64,000 bases of DNA from positions 372,001 to 436,000 of the forward strand of contig MARA01000002.1 of NCBI GenBank assembly GCA_001792895.1, in the 5' to 3' direction. Positions 36,124-47,258 of this stretch are shown here, one piece after another. How positions within the stretch are numbered: the first letter of the stretch is position 1; the number at the start of each line of letters is the position of its first letter. The notes under the pieces were generated by a model. The model searched no databases, was not told the DNA's origin, and saw only the letters and a list, made by a program, of their open reading frames with translations. The position numbers and the translations under genes were made by a program. Source of the DNA: Lentinus brumalis. Its lineage: Eukaryota; Basidiomycota; Agaricomycetes; Polyporales; Polyporaceae.

Positions 36124-37483
36124 AGTGCTGACTATGCTGGGTGCCGACACTGGGAATATCATGTCCACACGCTCCGTCCTAAATACCACCCTCTGCGGAT
36201 GTACCGCGCGGTAGTCAACGGTGTCGACCGTCGAAGCATTCTGCGAGTGGACGCGTGCGCGTGGTCAGTTGCCCGTCGCGTCCGACTCCGTCATGCGTCT
36301 TAGGCTTCTGATGAGAGAGCAAAGATGCCGCGCTCAGCAAGTGGACAACGGATATGGTCATGGGCAACTTCTCCGCGCAATACGCGTGACGAACATGTGT
36401 CGTTTTGTGCGCCAATTTCGTCGACCAAGTCCCACCAGAGCCCGAATGCACGCGGACTCGAGTGGAACGTTGGTGAAGAAGTGCACCATCTGCAAGGCAC
36501 AGCAGCACATATACTTATCAACGTGCTCAATCAGCGGGTTCCGTCGCGCCGAAGAACAACGAAGATAGAGTATGGCTGGGGATAGCTTCGCGAACTGTCG
36601 GTCATATGGCGTTGTGAGCGGATTGCGCGGCTGTAGAGCAGGCATCGGCGACGGCCCCGTGCTTGGATATGAAGGCGGGAACCATACCTACACGACACGT
36701 CTGGCGACCACTGTACCCTAGCTGGGGTCCATCATGGGAAGATCATGGTTCCACGTGGTCATCGTCATGAGCAGATCTGCTGCCTACAATTCATGTACAG
36801 CCTGTTCGAGCTGTCAGAATGTTGGGTAGTGCGAAAGGTCAGATATGCGATCATTGCCAAAGACAGCATTGACTCACCTCTGCGAGCCCCGTCGGCAACG
36901 CTGATGATAGTTTGTGGAAATGCCGCATTGCATTGAAGACAGGTCACTGCACTCAAAGAATTGCTGGCAAACCGGGGTCGTTAGTTAACAAACGCTCTGG
37001 TGGAGCCAGTATCGAATTCACTGCCTAATTCATGAAATTAGTCTACGAGCAGACACGAAGGCCCTTGGAGCCTCGTACAAAAGCGAGCCTGAGACACCGT
37101 GGTCGATGACTTGTCCCGTCTTTCAGCGCGGATTTGTTTCGAGCGCAGTCTTCAAGTTCAATCAAAGGTTCACATGATGCTAGTGGAAGCGAGTCCGGCT
37201 GGCCGCTGGCGACGTGGTTCAACGATGGTTGGAGACCAATTGGAGACACACCGGGCCGCGTGCGGTTTAGGCGTTGGGGGCGCCTAAAGCCGAATGACGT
37301 CATGACATACTCAACGCCACATCGCAACCACCTGCAACCACCATGGCTACTGTGAGTAAACGAAGTGACTTCCCCGAAGGTTCTATATGCTACAAACATC
37401 CAAGACCAATAATAAGAATAGTGACAAAGATTCAAACCCGTAGCTTCATCTCTCAAATTCAGCCGCAAGTGCCACAAGACTCC
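36124..37483. other. intergenic, no supported gene
   Basis: This 1.4 kb lies between the Vps62-like and lactonase-like genes, both on the minus strand. Frames up to 145 codons exist on both strands without recognisable products. The left part must contain the Vps62-like promoter and the right part the lactonase 3' flank. Confidence 0.5.
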
Positions 37484-39174
37484 TCACTGGGAGACGAAGG
37501 ACGTCATACCCTGGAGGTTGAATGCGTCTGACAGAGCGGAGGTCCCTTGAGTACGCAGTTTAGAAGATAACGCTACATTCAGGTACGCACTGATGGTAAC
37601 ACCGGCAGCCTTCGTGGGCCCGGAGATGTCAAGATTGTCGACGTTCTTCGCGTTACCAGCCGACTCAAGCGAGAGGACCTGGACCGAGGTGGCATTAGGG
37701 GTCAGGACATACATGAAGCTGAGGCAAAGAGTCAGTAAGGCGGGAGTGCGGTATGGGCGAGACTACTCACTCCTTGTCACCGATCGTGGCGATGTCATTG
37801 TCGATCGTAGCAGAGCCCGCGGTCTGGGGATATTGCTGCAAGCAGGTAGCATTAGAACCCCGAGCTGCGGTGAGTAGAACGAGAATGCACACCTTCACAA
37901 TCTTCGCGCTGAGGTCGTCGTTGACCTGCACCTCGGTGACGATGGATGTGCCAATGTCAGTGAGGTAGAGGTTTCCGGTCTTCGGGCTGAAGCTGGACCA
38001 GCACGTCGCGCTCTGTCCGTCAATCTTCACTGCCGAAGACGAGTTGCCAGCGAGATCGATGATATCGAAGCCAACGCCGGGGTCGGTGACGAGGAGCGCG
38101 TTCTTGCCCGGGATGACCGTCATCGAGAATGGAAGAAGACCGCCAGAGGGAGCAGGGATGCTCTTGAAGTCGCTGGAGAGGGAGCCGTCGTCCTGCACAT
38201 CGAAGGCTGCGATGAAGCCCGGCGTAGCCGGCGGCACGCCTTTGACGGACGCGAAGAGCTGCTTGCCGTCTTCGCTGAAGATGACGTGGCTCGCGGAGCC
38301 TGCAGGGCCAGTAGCTGGTGTGGTCTGGTTCAAGCCGAGCGCGCGGAGAGTGTTTGGCATGGCCTTCAAGCCGCTCTTCTTGTCAACCGTGTAGCAACTG
38401 CAAATGCCGAAAGTGAGCATGGTATGCATCCCAAGAAGACGGAGGTCACGTACATGACGTTGTTGACCGTGCCGCCATTGAGGGTACAGAGTCGGCTGCC
38501 ATCCGCGTTGAACGCGAGGGACATAGGGAACTCTCCCTCGGACGAGACAGGATTGCCTATCTGGTTGATGTTCGTGGGCGTGGAGGGATCGATCGAGAAC
38601 AGGGAAATCGTGTTCGATCCCGCCTACACTAGCGTTAGCGGTGGTTCGCCGTATTGTTGACTGGACTCACGTTGACAGTCGCAAGTACCTGGCCCTTCTT
38701 CGATGCCTTAATGGAACCCTGGAGACAAGGGTTCATTTATCCGGACCAAAGTAGACCACTGACGCTAAGAACATACCTGAGAGAAGAGAGCGTCCGGACC
38801 ATTGGGATCAGTGATACCGTGAGCGCCACTGCCGCCAGTCGTGACGGCTCTGTCAAGGTTCTGAAAGAAACATGATCTACCGTCAGCTTACAACACTGAA
38901 ACATGTATCATTGAAGACACGCACCAGAGTACCATCAGCATTGATGCTAGCGGCAATGACCTGGTTCTGGTCACCCTCATTGGTGATGACTTTGTACGCC
39001 GTCAGGATATGTCCTCCCAAAAGTACGGCAGTTGCACTCACAGTACACTGCGCCTGCAGAATCCAACTTCGTCTTTGAGGTCATCATCTTAGTACCGCGA
39101 CGCTGCATGGGTGCCGCAGACACCAAAGAGGAACCCGCAAGGACAGCGGTGAGGATAGCTGTGGAGAAGTACAT
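37484..39174 (-). CDS. secreted lactonase/cyclase-like beta-propeller
   Basis: Nine exons, 39174-39042, 38989-38925, 38860-38777, 38718-38671, 38623-38454, 38397-37893, 37835-37771, 37718-37591 and 37527-37484, give an intact 413 residues. A signal peptide (TAILTAVLAGSSLVSA) is followed by a propeller typical of the 6-phosphogluconolactonase/3-carboxymuconate-cyclase superfamily: AVYFITNE, INADGTL, GGSGAHGITDPNGPDALFSQ, SIDPSTPTNINQIGNPV, FPMSLAFNADGSRLCTLNGG, ASHVIFSEDGKQLFASVKG, NLYLTDIGTSIVTEV and FMYVLTPNATSVQVLSL. Such secreted proteins are common in wood- and litter-decay fungi, often multi-copy, and mostly of unknown substrate. A TATAAAG box is at 39335-39341. The fold assignment is firm; enzymatic activity is unproven. 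Confidence 0.87.
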
Positions 39175-39334
39175 CTTGATGAGTTGGATCGAGTGGGGTC
39201 TAAAGCTTGTCGTTGTGGGTCGGGAGTAGAAGTCGTAATAGGCGAGCGCAGCTCCCTAGTAAAGAACGAAAGGGATAGAAAAGCACAGGAACGAAGGGGA
39301 AGGGGAAGTGAGCTATCGAGAAATTCGGAGGAGC

Positions 39335-39341
39335 CTTTATA
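39335..39341 (-). promoter_or_regulatory. TATA box of lactonase-like gene
   Basis: TATAAAG on the minus strand lies about 160 bases upstream of the ATG at 39174, implying a 5' UTR of roughly 130 bases. Confidence 0.5.
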
Positions 39342-40323
39342 GGTCCATCGAGACAAGACTATACTTACCTCGATTGAGATCATCAAGACGGCCTGCAGCG
39401 GCTTTAGTGGCTATCGAATTTGACTTCCCACACAACCGGGGGACTATGCATCACCATCGCCCCCTCCTCCGCATTCTCGGTTGGTTCTCGGTGCTATTCG
39501 ATACGTAGTACCAAGTCTCCAGGGACCCGGGTTGCCACCTTGCATACGGCGATGAGCTGCTTCCTCCAGAAGAACAAGGGCATGGTATCAATGCTTACCG
39601 ACGCTGTTACGCCCGGCGGGGAAAACTGACACATCCAAAATGCCGGGGCGATGCGCTTGGGAACGCTCACCCGCCTGCATCCCGCACGAGAAGGGGGTAG
39701 ACCATCTAGTCATGGGTAGAGATTTGACCCGTCTGCGACCGAGATTGCCCTGCTCATAGTTGCCATGATCATGTAGGCGTGTAGGCAGCGGTATACTCGC
39801 ACCAGCGGGATAGTATTAGCAAGCGAGCCTACCACTGGAAGTCAGCTTACACAACCGTTGATGCCGTTTCGCGTCAGCAGACAGCGAGTCCTGCGCAAAT
39901 GGTCAGCCACATGTCTACCGGATGCAATGTAATGGTACAGACTCTCACCGACACCAGGCGCGGCCACTAACATGGCACCCTTGAGGGTTACGACAACCCG
40001 ACAACACCGCCCATGAATTCGTACAGATCGACATCATGAGGAGGTGTCGATCACGACGAGCGGCCGTCGCAGCTCAGTTTGGCCCGCGCTTCGCGAAGCC
40101 GCCTGGCAAACTCCGGAATGGCTATACGCGTTCAACATACTTCGAAGTTCGCGCAACAGAAAAGAGCACTGATGGTATGTAGATTACACCTATGGTGACA
40201 TATGAGAGAAAAGAATAGCTATGCGAGTGTATATAATACATATGCGACGGGAGCCAGCTCAGGACATGCTGAGGGCGGGGCGAGCAAACTGCGGAAGGAG
40301 GAAATCGCCATATATCACAAGTG
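39342..40323. other. intergenic, no supported gene
   Basis: Nothing recognisable on either strand; open frames are short. It contains upstream sequence of the lactonase-like gene and the 3' flank of the following minus-strand gene. Confidence 0.55.
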
Positions 40324-42891
40324 TCACCTTTCACGGCCAAAGTCCATGTAGTCCAGCGGGAACTGGGGCTTAGGGTAGTCATCCCACTGTCGGTCCGAGT
40401 CAAGGAAGCGCCGCAAACGTGCAATCTGCGAAGAGAGATACATAACGATGATCTGCATCTCGATGTCGAGTTTGAGACGGAGGATTTCCTCGCATGTCTT
40501 GAGGGCCTGGGTTCGCGTGGAGACAAACATGTTGCCGTCAACGCCGAGTAGCTTGAGCGCGTCGATGAGCTCGCTGAACTCGGAGCACCACGCAAGAACA
40601 CCAAGCTGTGGTAAATATCTATCAGTATGATTCAGGTAAAGAGCTACTCAGGAGTAGCGCTCACCTGTCCGAACTGCTTGAAGCGTGCGTACAGCACATT
40701 AGGCGCGCTCTTCAATGCGAAGTCAAAAGCTTCGTTCTGTTCAATCACGCCAGGCTGTGGGACATAGTTGTCCGTGGTGGCCTGGGGTTGACGCTAGGGC
40801 AACACACATCAGCATCGCCGTCAAAGCATAGAGGCGAGTAAGCACTCGCCTCCTGACGCGGTGGAGGAGGGTCCTTGAACCACTCGTAGCCGGAATAGTC
40901 GGCCTCTCCGCCCCAGTCAACGGTATCCGCTTCCTTGTGGTAGAGATCCATGTTCAAGCTAGAGGTGCGGATGATCTGCTTCACGAATGATATCAAGTAG
41001 GGTGGCGGTTGAAAGTTGACGGCTTCCGAGTACTCGTGTGCTTTGGGGTGAGGAGTCCAGATGGTATGGAGTCCTACGGAGTCAGAGAGCTCTGGCTCAG
41101 GAAGAGATGAGAGGGGATTGTCTGAAAGGAGTAAGAACAAACACATGGAGGGCTACAAGCGAAACCACACACCAAGTGCGAGAGGGGTCAGAGAAGGGCT
41201 CTGATCGCACGTCTCAGAGGGTACGAGGAATACGTTCAAAGAAGTGTTCTGTATGATGATCAGCAGAAATCTTTAGGACAAAGCACCTACGTGCGTACCC
41301 TGATCGTGCCCTCGCCGTTACGCTCTTGGCTGTATGCGACGATGGAGTGGAGACTCTGTCGGTTGTCGACGATCGAACGACGATAGATTGCAGAGAGACG
41401 ATTGAGGGAGGTCGGACGTGAGCCAACCACGCTTGATGGTGCTAAGAAGGATTCCCGTTGAGAAGGGTTGTATAGCGTTAACGAGGATGCTGTAGACTCT
41501 GGCGTCTGAGGGGCAGTGGTAAACTCAAATTCGATCTGCAGACAGCAATCAGTTGCAGTAACGTGGACGTATGATAAGTTTCACGTACCTCAGGTCCTCG
41601 GAGATAGTAGGTGTCTGGACGAAGCGACCGCGGGACGAGGTAAAGTGGCGGCGACGGCGGTGGCGGGATAGGTAGTGGAGCGGGACTATCGGTGGCGTGT
41701 GCGACCTCAAGAGTCTGGACGTTCCGAGATAACCAAGAAGGCGAAGGTGCAGCGCTTCCGAAAAGTGAGACTCCTTCGACAGCTGAGGGAGGGATAGAGG
41801 CTGTCAAAGAAGTGGGATCGACGAACTCGAATCGAGGGAGCCGGAGTTGGCGCGAGGTGGACGAGATGCGGGGGCTTGCCTTCGAGATCTCAATTCGAGG
41901 AAGGGATGCTTCCTGTTGTAGGTGGTCCGAGGGAGGGATAGGGACTATTATTGCAGGTCGCTGATCTTCGTCGAGAACCGGAGCGAGGTCGATCTGCTCA
42001 AACACGAGCTCCGGTAGCTTGTGACTCTCGGGAGAGTGAGGGCTGCGCGGAGTATGGACACCAGAACTTTCGGTCGGGAGGATCTGGCGCACTTGCGGCG
42101 CGTGTCTGCGGGCGCTAGTAAAGAGCGACGCTTTGCTGAAGGTGCGGAGTCGCCTCAAGGACGAAGAGATAGACTTGGCTCGCGAAGGACGTGTGGCGGA
42201 GGAATCGAGAGTGAGGTCGTCGGGTTCGGTGACGATATGTTCGACGTGCTCAGCGCAAACCTCTAGGGTTTCTGCTCCAGTAAGCCCGGGATTGCCGAAG
42301 GGTCCGGTCTCGAGGAAGAGTGCGGAGGGATGGTGCGGAGGGGTTCGGGGGAGTTGGACGCGTTACTGGAGGAGTCCGATGAAGCTCTTCGGTGCACGAT
42401 GGCAAGACGGGTCTCGCGGTCGATGTCGCTGTCCGGACTAGTGCTCTCTCTTAACTTTGACCGACCAATTACCTCGCGGGACTTCTTCAAGGAGGCTTGG
42501 GATAACTTCCTTAGTCGTGTGAGGGACGTACGAGAGCGCGAAAGGAGAGATCGCCGATACGCCCGTTGGTAGTCTGCATACCGACACCCATTACAATTGC
42601 CTCATAGCACAATGGATGCACGGACTCACCGAAGACGGGCGCGAAATGTGCGGGGTCAGCGGGACAAAGAGATAGTCGGAGTTCGTCGTACGAAATCTCC
42701 TCGAATTCCTCCTCCAATGGCTCCGGGGTATGTGGTATATCCGAGGGATGGGGGATGAGAGCGAGAACCTGCTCGGAGGATGGGCGGTCAGTGGAGGAAC
42801 CGGCCAGAGATGTGAGATCAGCCGAGTTTCGGAGCGAGCTCTGGTGGCTGCTCGAACGGCTCGACCGGAAGAGATGGCTCGGTGGATGCAT
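40324..42891 (-). CDS. Ser/Pro-rich protein of unknown function
   Basis: Seven exons, 42891-42630, 42573-41589, 41535-41299, 41248-41173, 41121-40850, 40793-40665 and 40605-40324, give 747 residues after correcting one missing base in or near 42288-42290. I do not recognise a domain. The first 500 residues are Ser/Pro/Arg-rich and look disordered, with an acidic patch (EPLEEEFEEISYDEL) and many SP sites. The C-terminal 250 residues look folded: NRLSAIYRRSIVDNRQSLHS, FQPPPYLISFVKQIIR, LGVLAWCSEFSELIDALK, STRTQALKTCEEILRLKLDI and a final IARLRRFLDSDRQWDDY. Intron 5 (40849-40794) seems to use a GC donor (GAG|GCGAGT), the only phase-correct choice seen. Gene structure is moderately certain. Confidence 0.7.
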
Positions 42892-44025
42892 AGAGACTCA
42901 CAGTCCTCAGCGCGGACCTGCAGGAGGGCAGAGTCCTGACGGCTCGCAATAGATGAGGGCAGCCGCAGATGAAGGGGCGTGGAAACCTGCTGGCCTCGGC
43001 GAGTCCTTCACACCTTCTAGATATCGAGAACAGGCCAAGCGAAGATAGAAAAGAGCAGCAGCAGCTCAGATCGCGGGTGACTGCACACAGCACGGAGGAG
43101 AGCTCTACGCCGACCCGCCTCGAGGCTGCTGCTATTCGAGGCGCCGCCGCATTCCCCGGTAGGCGCACAGGCTCTTGTACTCAATCTCTCATGTGCCCTC
43201 CATCCTCTCTCGACCTCTGCTTGTTGTGTCATGCACCTTGAACGACAGCGAACAGCATCTGAAGCGATTGTGTATCTTCACAGTGTTCAGGAAACCCCAC
43301 TAGATACAGTACTCCGGCTGCGATTCTCAGGCATCTCGGAAACCGGTCCTTTTGACTCGCACACTTGTGCTTGCATGAGGTTTCTGCGTCCCGGGGACAT
43401 GTGCCAAATCAGCGCTAGGTCAACCCAACGGAGCACGACTGCGCTGTGGTCATACTGCCCGGACAGGCCTTCGGCACGATTGTTCATGAGGTCTCGACGC
43501 GATCGTTCACGCCCATGCACCCACTCCTGCGCAGTCGAAGTATCATAACTCGGGGGACAGCATGCATACATACCAGTACATGGAGCTGTCTCTCTCCAGC
43601 GTCTTCAGCTTGTTCACCCGACGGAAATGGATGGGCACATTAGGTCCGTCCCCCATTTCAGCTTTCGTTCTTCTGGAGGATTCATTTCGAAACAGCATTG
43701 CTCTTCGCTGTACCGTCAGGATGCCACCCTCGAACGTCGTTCCCACCTCGTCCCATACGATCAACATGCGGTTCGTGCATGTCTCCAATATCACGGGTGC
43801 CCGTGGTCTCTTCTTGGTGCAGGTGGAACAGGACAATCCTCGTTCCGGACGGACCCAGTCGTCGCCTTCCTCGCGATTCTAGCATTTAGCGTGTATGTTT
43901 CGTATGCAGCATCACATCGCAAACCCTTGGAATATCATGCGACCCAGCGTTCGCCAGAAAAGAATGAAACGCACAAGTTCAAGATCCCGAGGCACGCAAC
44001 AGGCACATGAAGAGTCCTGTGGGAC
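42892..44025. other. intergenic, no supported gene
   Basis: About 1.1 kb with the promoter of the Ser/Pro-rich gene on the left. Plus-strand frames at 43562-43882 and 43627-44010 overlap in different frames and have no recognisable product; a shifted small gene cannot be excluded. Confidence 0.45.
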
Positions 44026-45888
44026 CTAGTCGTCACTGTGGTCTATGAGCAGCTGTTCCTCGCCTGTTCTCACCCCGTTACCGGTCCTCCGAATGCGTTC
44101 CACCACTCCCCCGACACTCCGAATGATTCTGGTCAGCGCTCCGTCCGCCCCCTCTTCACGATCCTCAACTAGCCTCGCAGCCCCACCGGCCATCCAACCC
44201 ATACCCATGATGCCCCAGACGACAGCCAACACCGCTGACGTCCCCGCCGCCGAGAACACCGTACGGCGCGGGTCGAATGGCCACGGAACACTGACGGTTT
44301 GAGTCCAAGATCCCAGCCCGACCTGCCTGAAGGCGTGCATCCCGCGACCGGCAATGCCACTGACGCCTCCTTCACCTCCGTCGCACCAGAGAACCATGCT
44401 GCCGGTCTCGTCAGCGCGGGCCTTGGCCTGTTCCCACATCGCGAGGCCTACACTCGTGTGCCACGTTCGCGCCGGAGCAAGTATCAGGGCAGGGCGCGAT
44501 TCAAGACCGGCGAATGACGCGGCAGTGGAGAAGTCCAGGCAGATGGATGCAGTGATGTCGATCGGTCGCGTGTGGTTGGGTGCAGGTGCCCACTTCGGCG
44601 CCGAGTATGACCTGGGATGCTTGAGCTGCATGGTGAAGATGGACGGTTTCTCGTTGGCAGGCGTCATTGAGAATGACTCCGCGACTAAGAACACGGTTGG
44701 GTAGGGTTGGGTCAGATAGGTAGCGTAATATCGAGCATTTCACTCACTTGGCACGAGGTGTCGTTTGTAGTACTCGTACACAACGCCTTCCCAACCGAGC
44801 ATTATCAAGCCGTTGCGCCTCATGCCGACCTTCCAGACGCCATCGGAAGAATCTGTTTGTACGACCTCGTCAAAGCCGATGGCCCAATATGTCCCATTCG
44901 AGATCTGAGCACTGATATGCTCGAATGTCTTCTCCCTCTCCTTCGAAGAGCTAAAGTGTACGGCGCTCTCCGGCCACAAGACGACCTTAGCCTGAGCTTG
45001 CAAAGTCTTCGACTCCGCGACGTAGTCCTCAAGAGAAGGGGTGCCGGTAAGCAAACCGTTTCGCTGTGGGTAAGGGAGTGCGCACGCGACGCCAAAGGGT
45101 GTCACGTCCGGAGAGGAGACAGGCGAAGGCATGTCGGACATGACATAGGAAGGCGCGGCCAAGGCTATTAGAACCGTGGCCAGCAGGAGGGTGCGACGTG
45201 TGCTCCCTATTCGCTTGTAAGGAGCGGACCCATTCGTAGCACCTGCGTGACGGTCGTCTGATGCAAAAGAGATGAGGGGAGGGTGCGCATATCTCTCTGC
45301 TTCTTCGTCCAACCCCATTATCCATGCTCCCATCACATCAGCGAGAACAACTGCCCAGGCCGCCACCACCCAATTGATAGCGACCTGCCCGCCGTACTGC
45401 CTGAGCCACGCATAGCCTCCCAGTTGGACTATGGGGCTCCAGGTTGTGAGCTGCCCGATGGGGCTGCAATACTCAACTACAGCCCAAACGGTAGCCCATA
45501 TGGCGGGGAACATCGTGGCATGCCGCCAGGATGTAGGCTGCCCGCGCTCTGCGAAGTATGCCGCGGTCAGTGAAAGTCCGGCGATGCTTGTGGTGACCGC
45601 GGAAAGTAAGACCAGAACGACAATCGAGGTGAAGGGAGTCGAGAGGGCATGGAGAGATGGTCCTGCATGGCCGACGGCTATAGCAAAGGAGACGAGTAGT
45701 CCCTGCGTTGCACCGGCGCCCCATTTGCGGTATGGAATAAGGTGGAGTGTATGAAGACGAAGGACCCCCAACAGCAGGACGAGCGGGGTCAACGAGGGAG
45801 TCGAGGATAGCGCTCCAAGTGCGAGTATCGGTGCAGTAGTGAGATACACCCTCGCAGGGTATCGAATGGGGAGTCTTGCCAGCGACAT
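44026..45888 (-). CDS. apolipoprotein N-acyltransferase (Lnt)-like protein
   Basis: Two exons, 45888-44748 and 44684-44026, give an intact 599 residues. The N-terminal 260 residues hold several membrane segments, followed by a nitrilase-fold domain. The catalytic triad of bacterial Lnt is visible: Glu307 in VVLWPESAVHF, Lys375 in YEYYKRHLVP and Cys429 in ITASICLDFS. The Glu-Lys spacing of 68 equals that of E. coli Lnt (E267-K335) and the Lys-Cys spacing is close (54 versus 52). A Trp/Glu helix (TSVGLAMWEQAKARADE), GVSGIAGRG and a final membrane span (VLAVVWGIMGMGWMAGG) complete the Lnt-like layout. Bacterial Lnt N-acylates lipoproteins; fungi lack that pathway, so the acceptor is unknown. The superfamily call is strong; the activity is inferred. 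Confidence 0.88.
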
Positions 45889-46347
45889 CGTGTGTACAAA
45901 GAGCGGCAGATGAGACGAAGACGTGCCTTCGGCGAGCCTTAAATACTACGACCACGGATGCTGCGGTAGTACAAGGGTAGCGGCTGCAGCCTAACTGCAA
46001 TGCCAGTCTTGGAATCGTCAGCGTTCCGACGGTTTTCTCGAGCTATCGCCAACGAAGCCAAAATCCAGAGAGCTTTTGTTGCGCGAAGCAACTTGAGATG
46101 CACGTATTGGTGGTGGATAGGACAAGACTTATAGCACGGGTACTCGAAGCGCCCACGTACCAGTACCGACTCCGCCTTGCAGCTCGATGGCAGAAGAGAT
46201 CACTCGCGAGCGCACAGAGTCATGAGTTGCAAATCCTTCCCTCCTTCCAAAAGACCGTCATATCAATACACCTGGTACATAGTCGTACAGGGTTGCAGAT
46301 TCAACCCTTGGGGACGATGAGCGGATGGGGCCTTGAACTTTCAGTGC
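45889..46347. other. intergenic: Lnt-like promoter and metallothionein 3' flank
   Basis: Contains the Lnt-like promoter (TATTTAAG on the minus strand near 45940) and the metallothionein 3' flank. A plus-strand frame at 46098-46604 is antisense to the metallothionein and is not credible. Confidence 0.5.
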
Positions 46348-46633
46348 TCAGCACTTGCACTCGCCGGCCTTGCAGCCGCACCTGCCAGAGACATGGGTTA
46401 GTCACGACGAGGCGCACTCTGAAGACGATAATGGACGTACGAGCTGCCACAGCTGCAAGAGGAAGAGCCGCATCCGTTGGCACTGGACTTGTTCTTCGGC
46501 GGCTCGCCGCAAGCGCAGTTGGGGTAAGAGCAGTCATTGCTCGAGGTCTGGGTGGTGGTGCACTTAACGTCGGCAGGCTGAATGGGAGGGTTAGCAAGCG
46601 GTAACAAGAGGGAGTGAGCCTGAGACTGACCAT
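46348..46633 (-). CDS. metallothionein
   Basis: Three exons, 46633-46631 (the ATG alone), 46577-46441 and 46381-46348, encode a 57-residue peptide with 11 cysteines (19%) in Cys-X-Cys and Cys-X2/3-Cys spacing: CSYPNCACGEPP, NGCGSSSCSCGSS and the end CGCKAGECKC. No aromatic residue other than one Tyr is present. Such peptides bind Cu, Zn or Cd through thiolates in the cytosol and protect against metal stress. The final Cys block lies wholly in exon 3, so a scan without splicing misses it. A TATA box at 46693-46698 lies 60 bases upstream, leaving a short leader, as for a strongly inducible gene. No established metal-response element was recognised. Which metal is bound cannot be read from the sequence. 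Confidence 0.88.
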
Positions 46634-46692
46634 GTTGAGAGTAGATGGGTCCGGAGTGGGCTAGGAGTGAATGGGGGCGAGCCCGAAGGGTT

Positions 46693-46698
46693 CTTATA
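46693..46698 (-). promoter_or_regulatory. TATA box of metallothionein gene
   Basis: TATAAG on the minus strand, about 60 bases upstream of the ATG at 46633, predicts a transcription start near 46665 and a leader of about 30 bases. Confidence 0.65.
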
Positions 46699-47258
46699 CT
46701 CTGGGACGCGGACCTGCGGGATCAAAATCTTTTATCTGATTGTACGTCGCGTCTCCCGCCATGCCAGTGTGGTGGAGAAGAGCGGGACAGCATTCCAAAG
46801 TCGGCGTTGATGGCTTATCGGCGTGTATACATAGCTTCAATCGACTGCTCCAGACGAAGACGTCGCCGTCGTATCAACGGCCTTGTATTTGCTGGTTTCC
46901 GTGACCGCGGACGAACACATGAGCAGACTTGCCCCGGCCGTGTAATCTGGCTGACCACTATGAGACTTTCGAAGGACTTCTGCGTCCGGAAGCAGGTCAA
47001 GCTACAGTCAATATACGAAGCTTACCACCACACACGATCCCACAACACCCAACTACGCCGTCAGGCCGCCAGGTTCGAATTTCAGTGCAGCAGAGGTCTG
47101 GAGGAGTCTCGATCGCTGACTTGCGGCAAGTTCCCACGTTACCTTATATGGTATACCAGGCGCCCGGATTCAAAGTTCCCTGCCGCCCGTAAGTAGTACT
47201 CGTCCTCCACGTCCCACTCGTCCACTCTCGCTGCGCGCAACGTCGCCTATTTCTCCCT
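46699..47258. other. divergent intergenic region: metallothionein / RSM25
   Basis: About 560 bases upstream of both the metallothionein (minus) and RSM25 (plus). It probably holds the regulatory sites of both genes. A GATAAG on the minus strand near 46815 is the only familiar motif noticed. No coding frame is supported. Confidence 0.5.

Noticed and set aside
47060..47095. tRNA-like T-arm string GGTTCGAATTTC
   Set aside because: The flanking stem does not pair and no anticodon or acceptor arm can be drawn around it.
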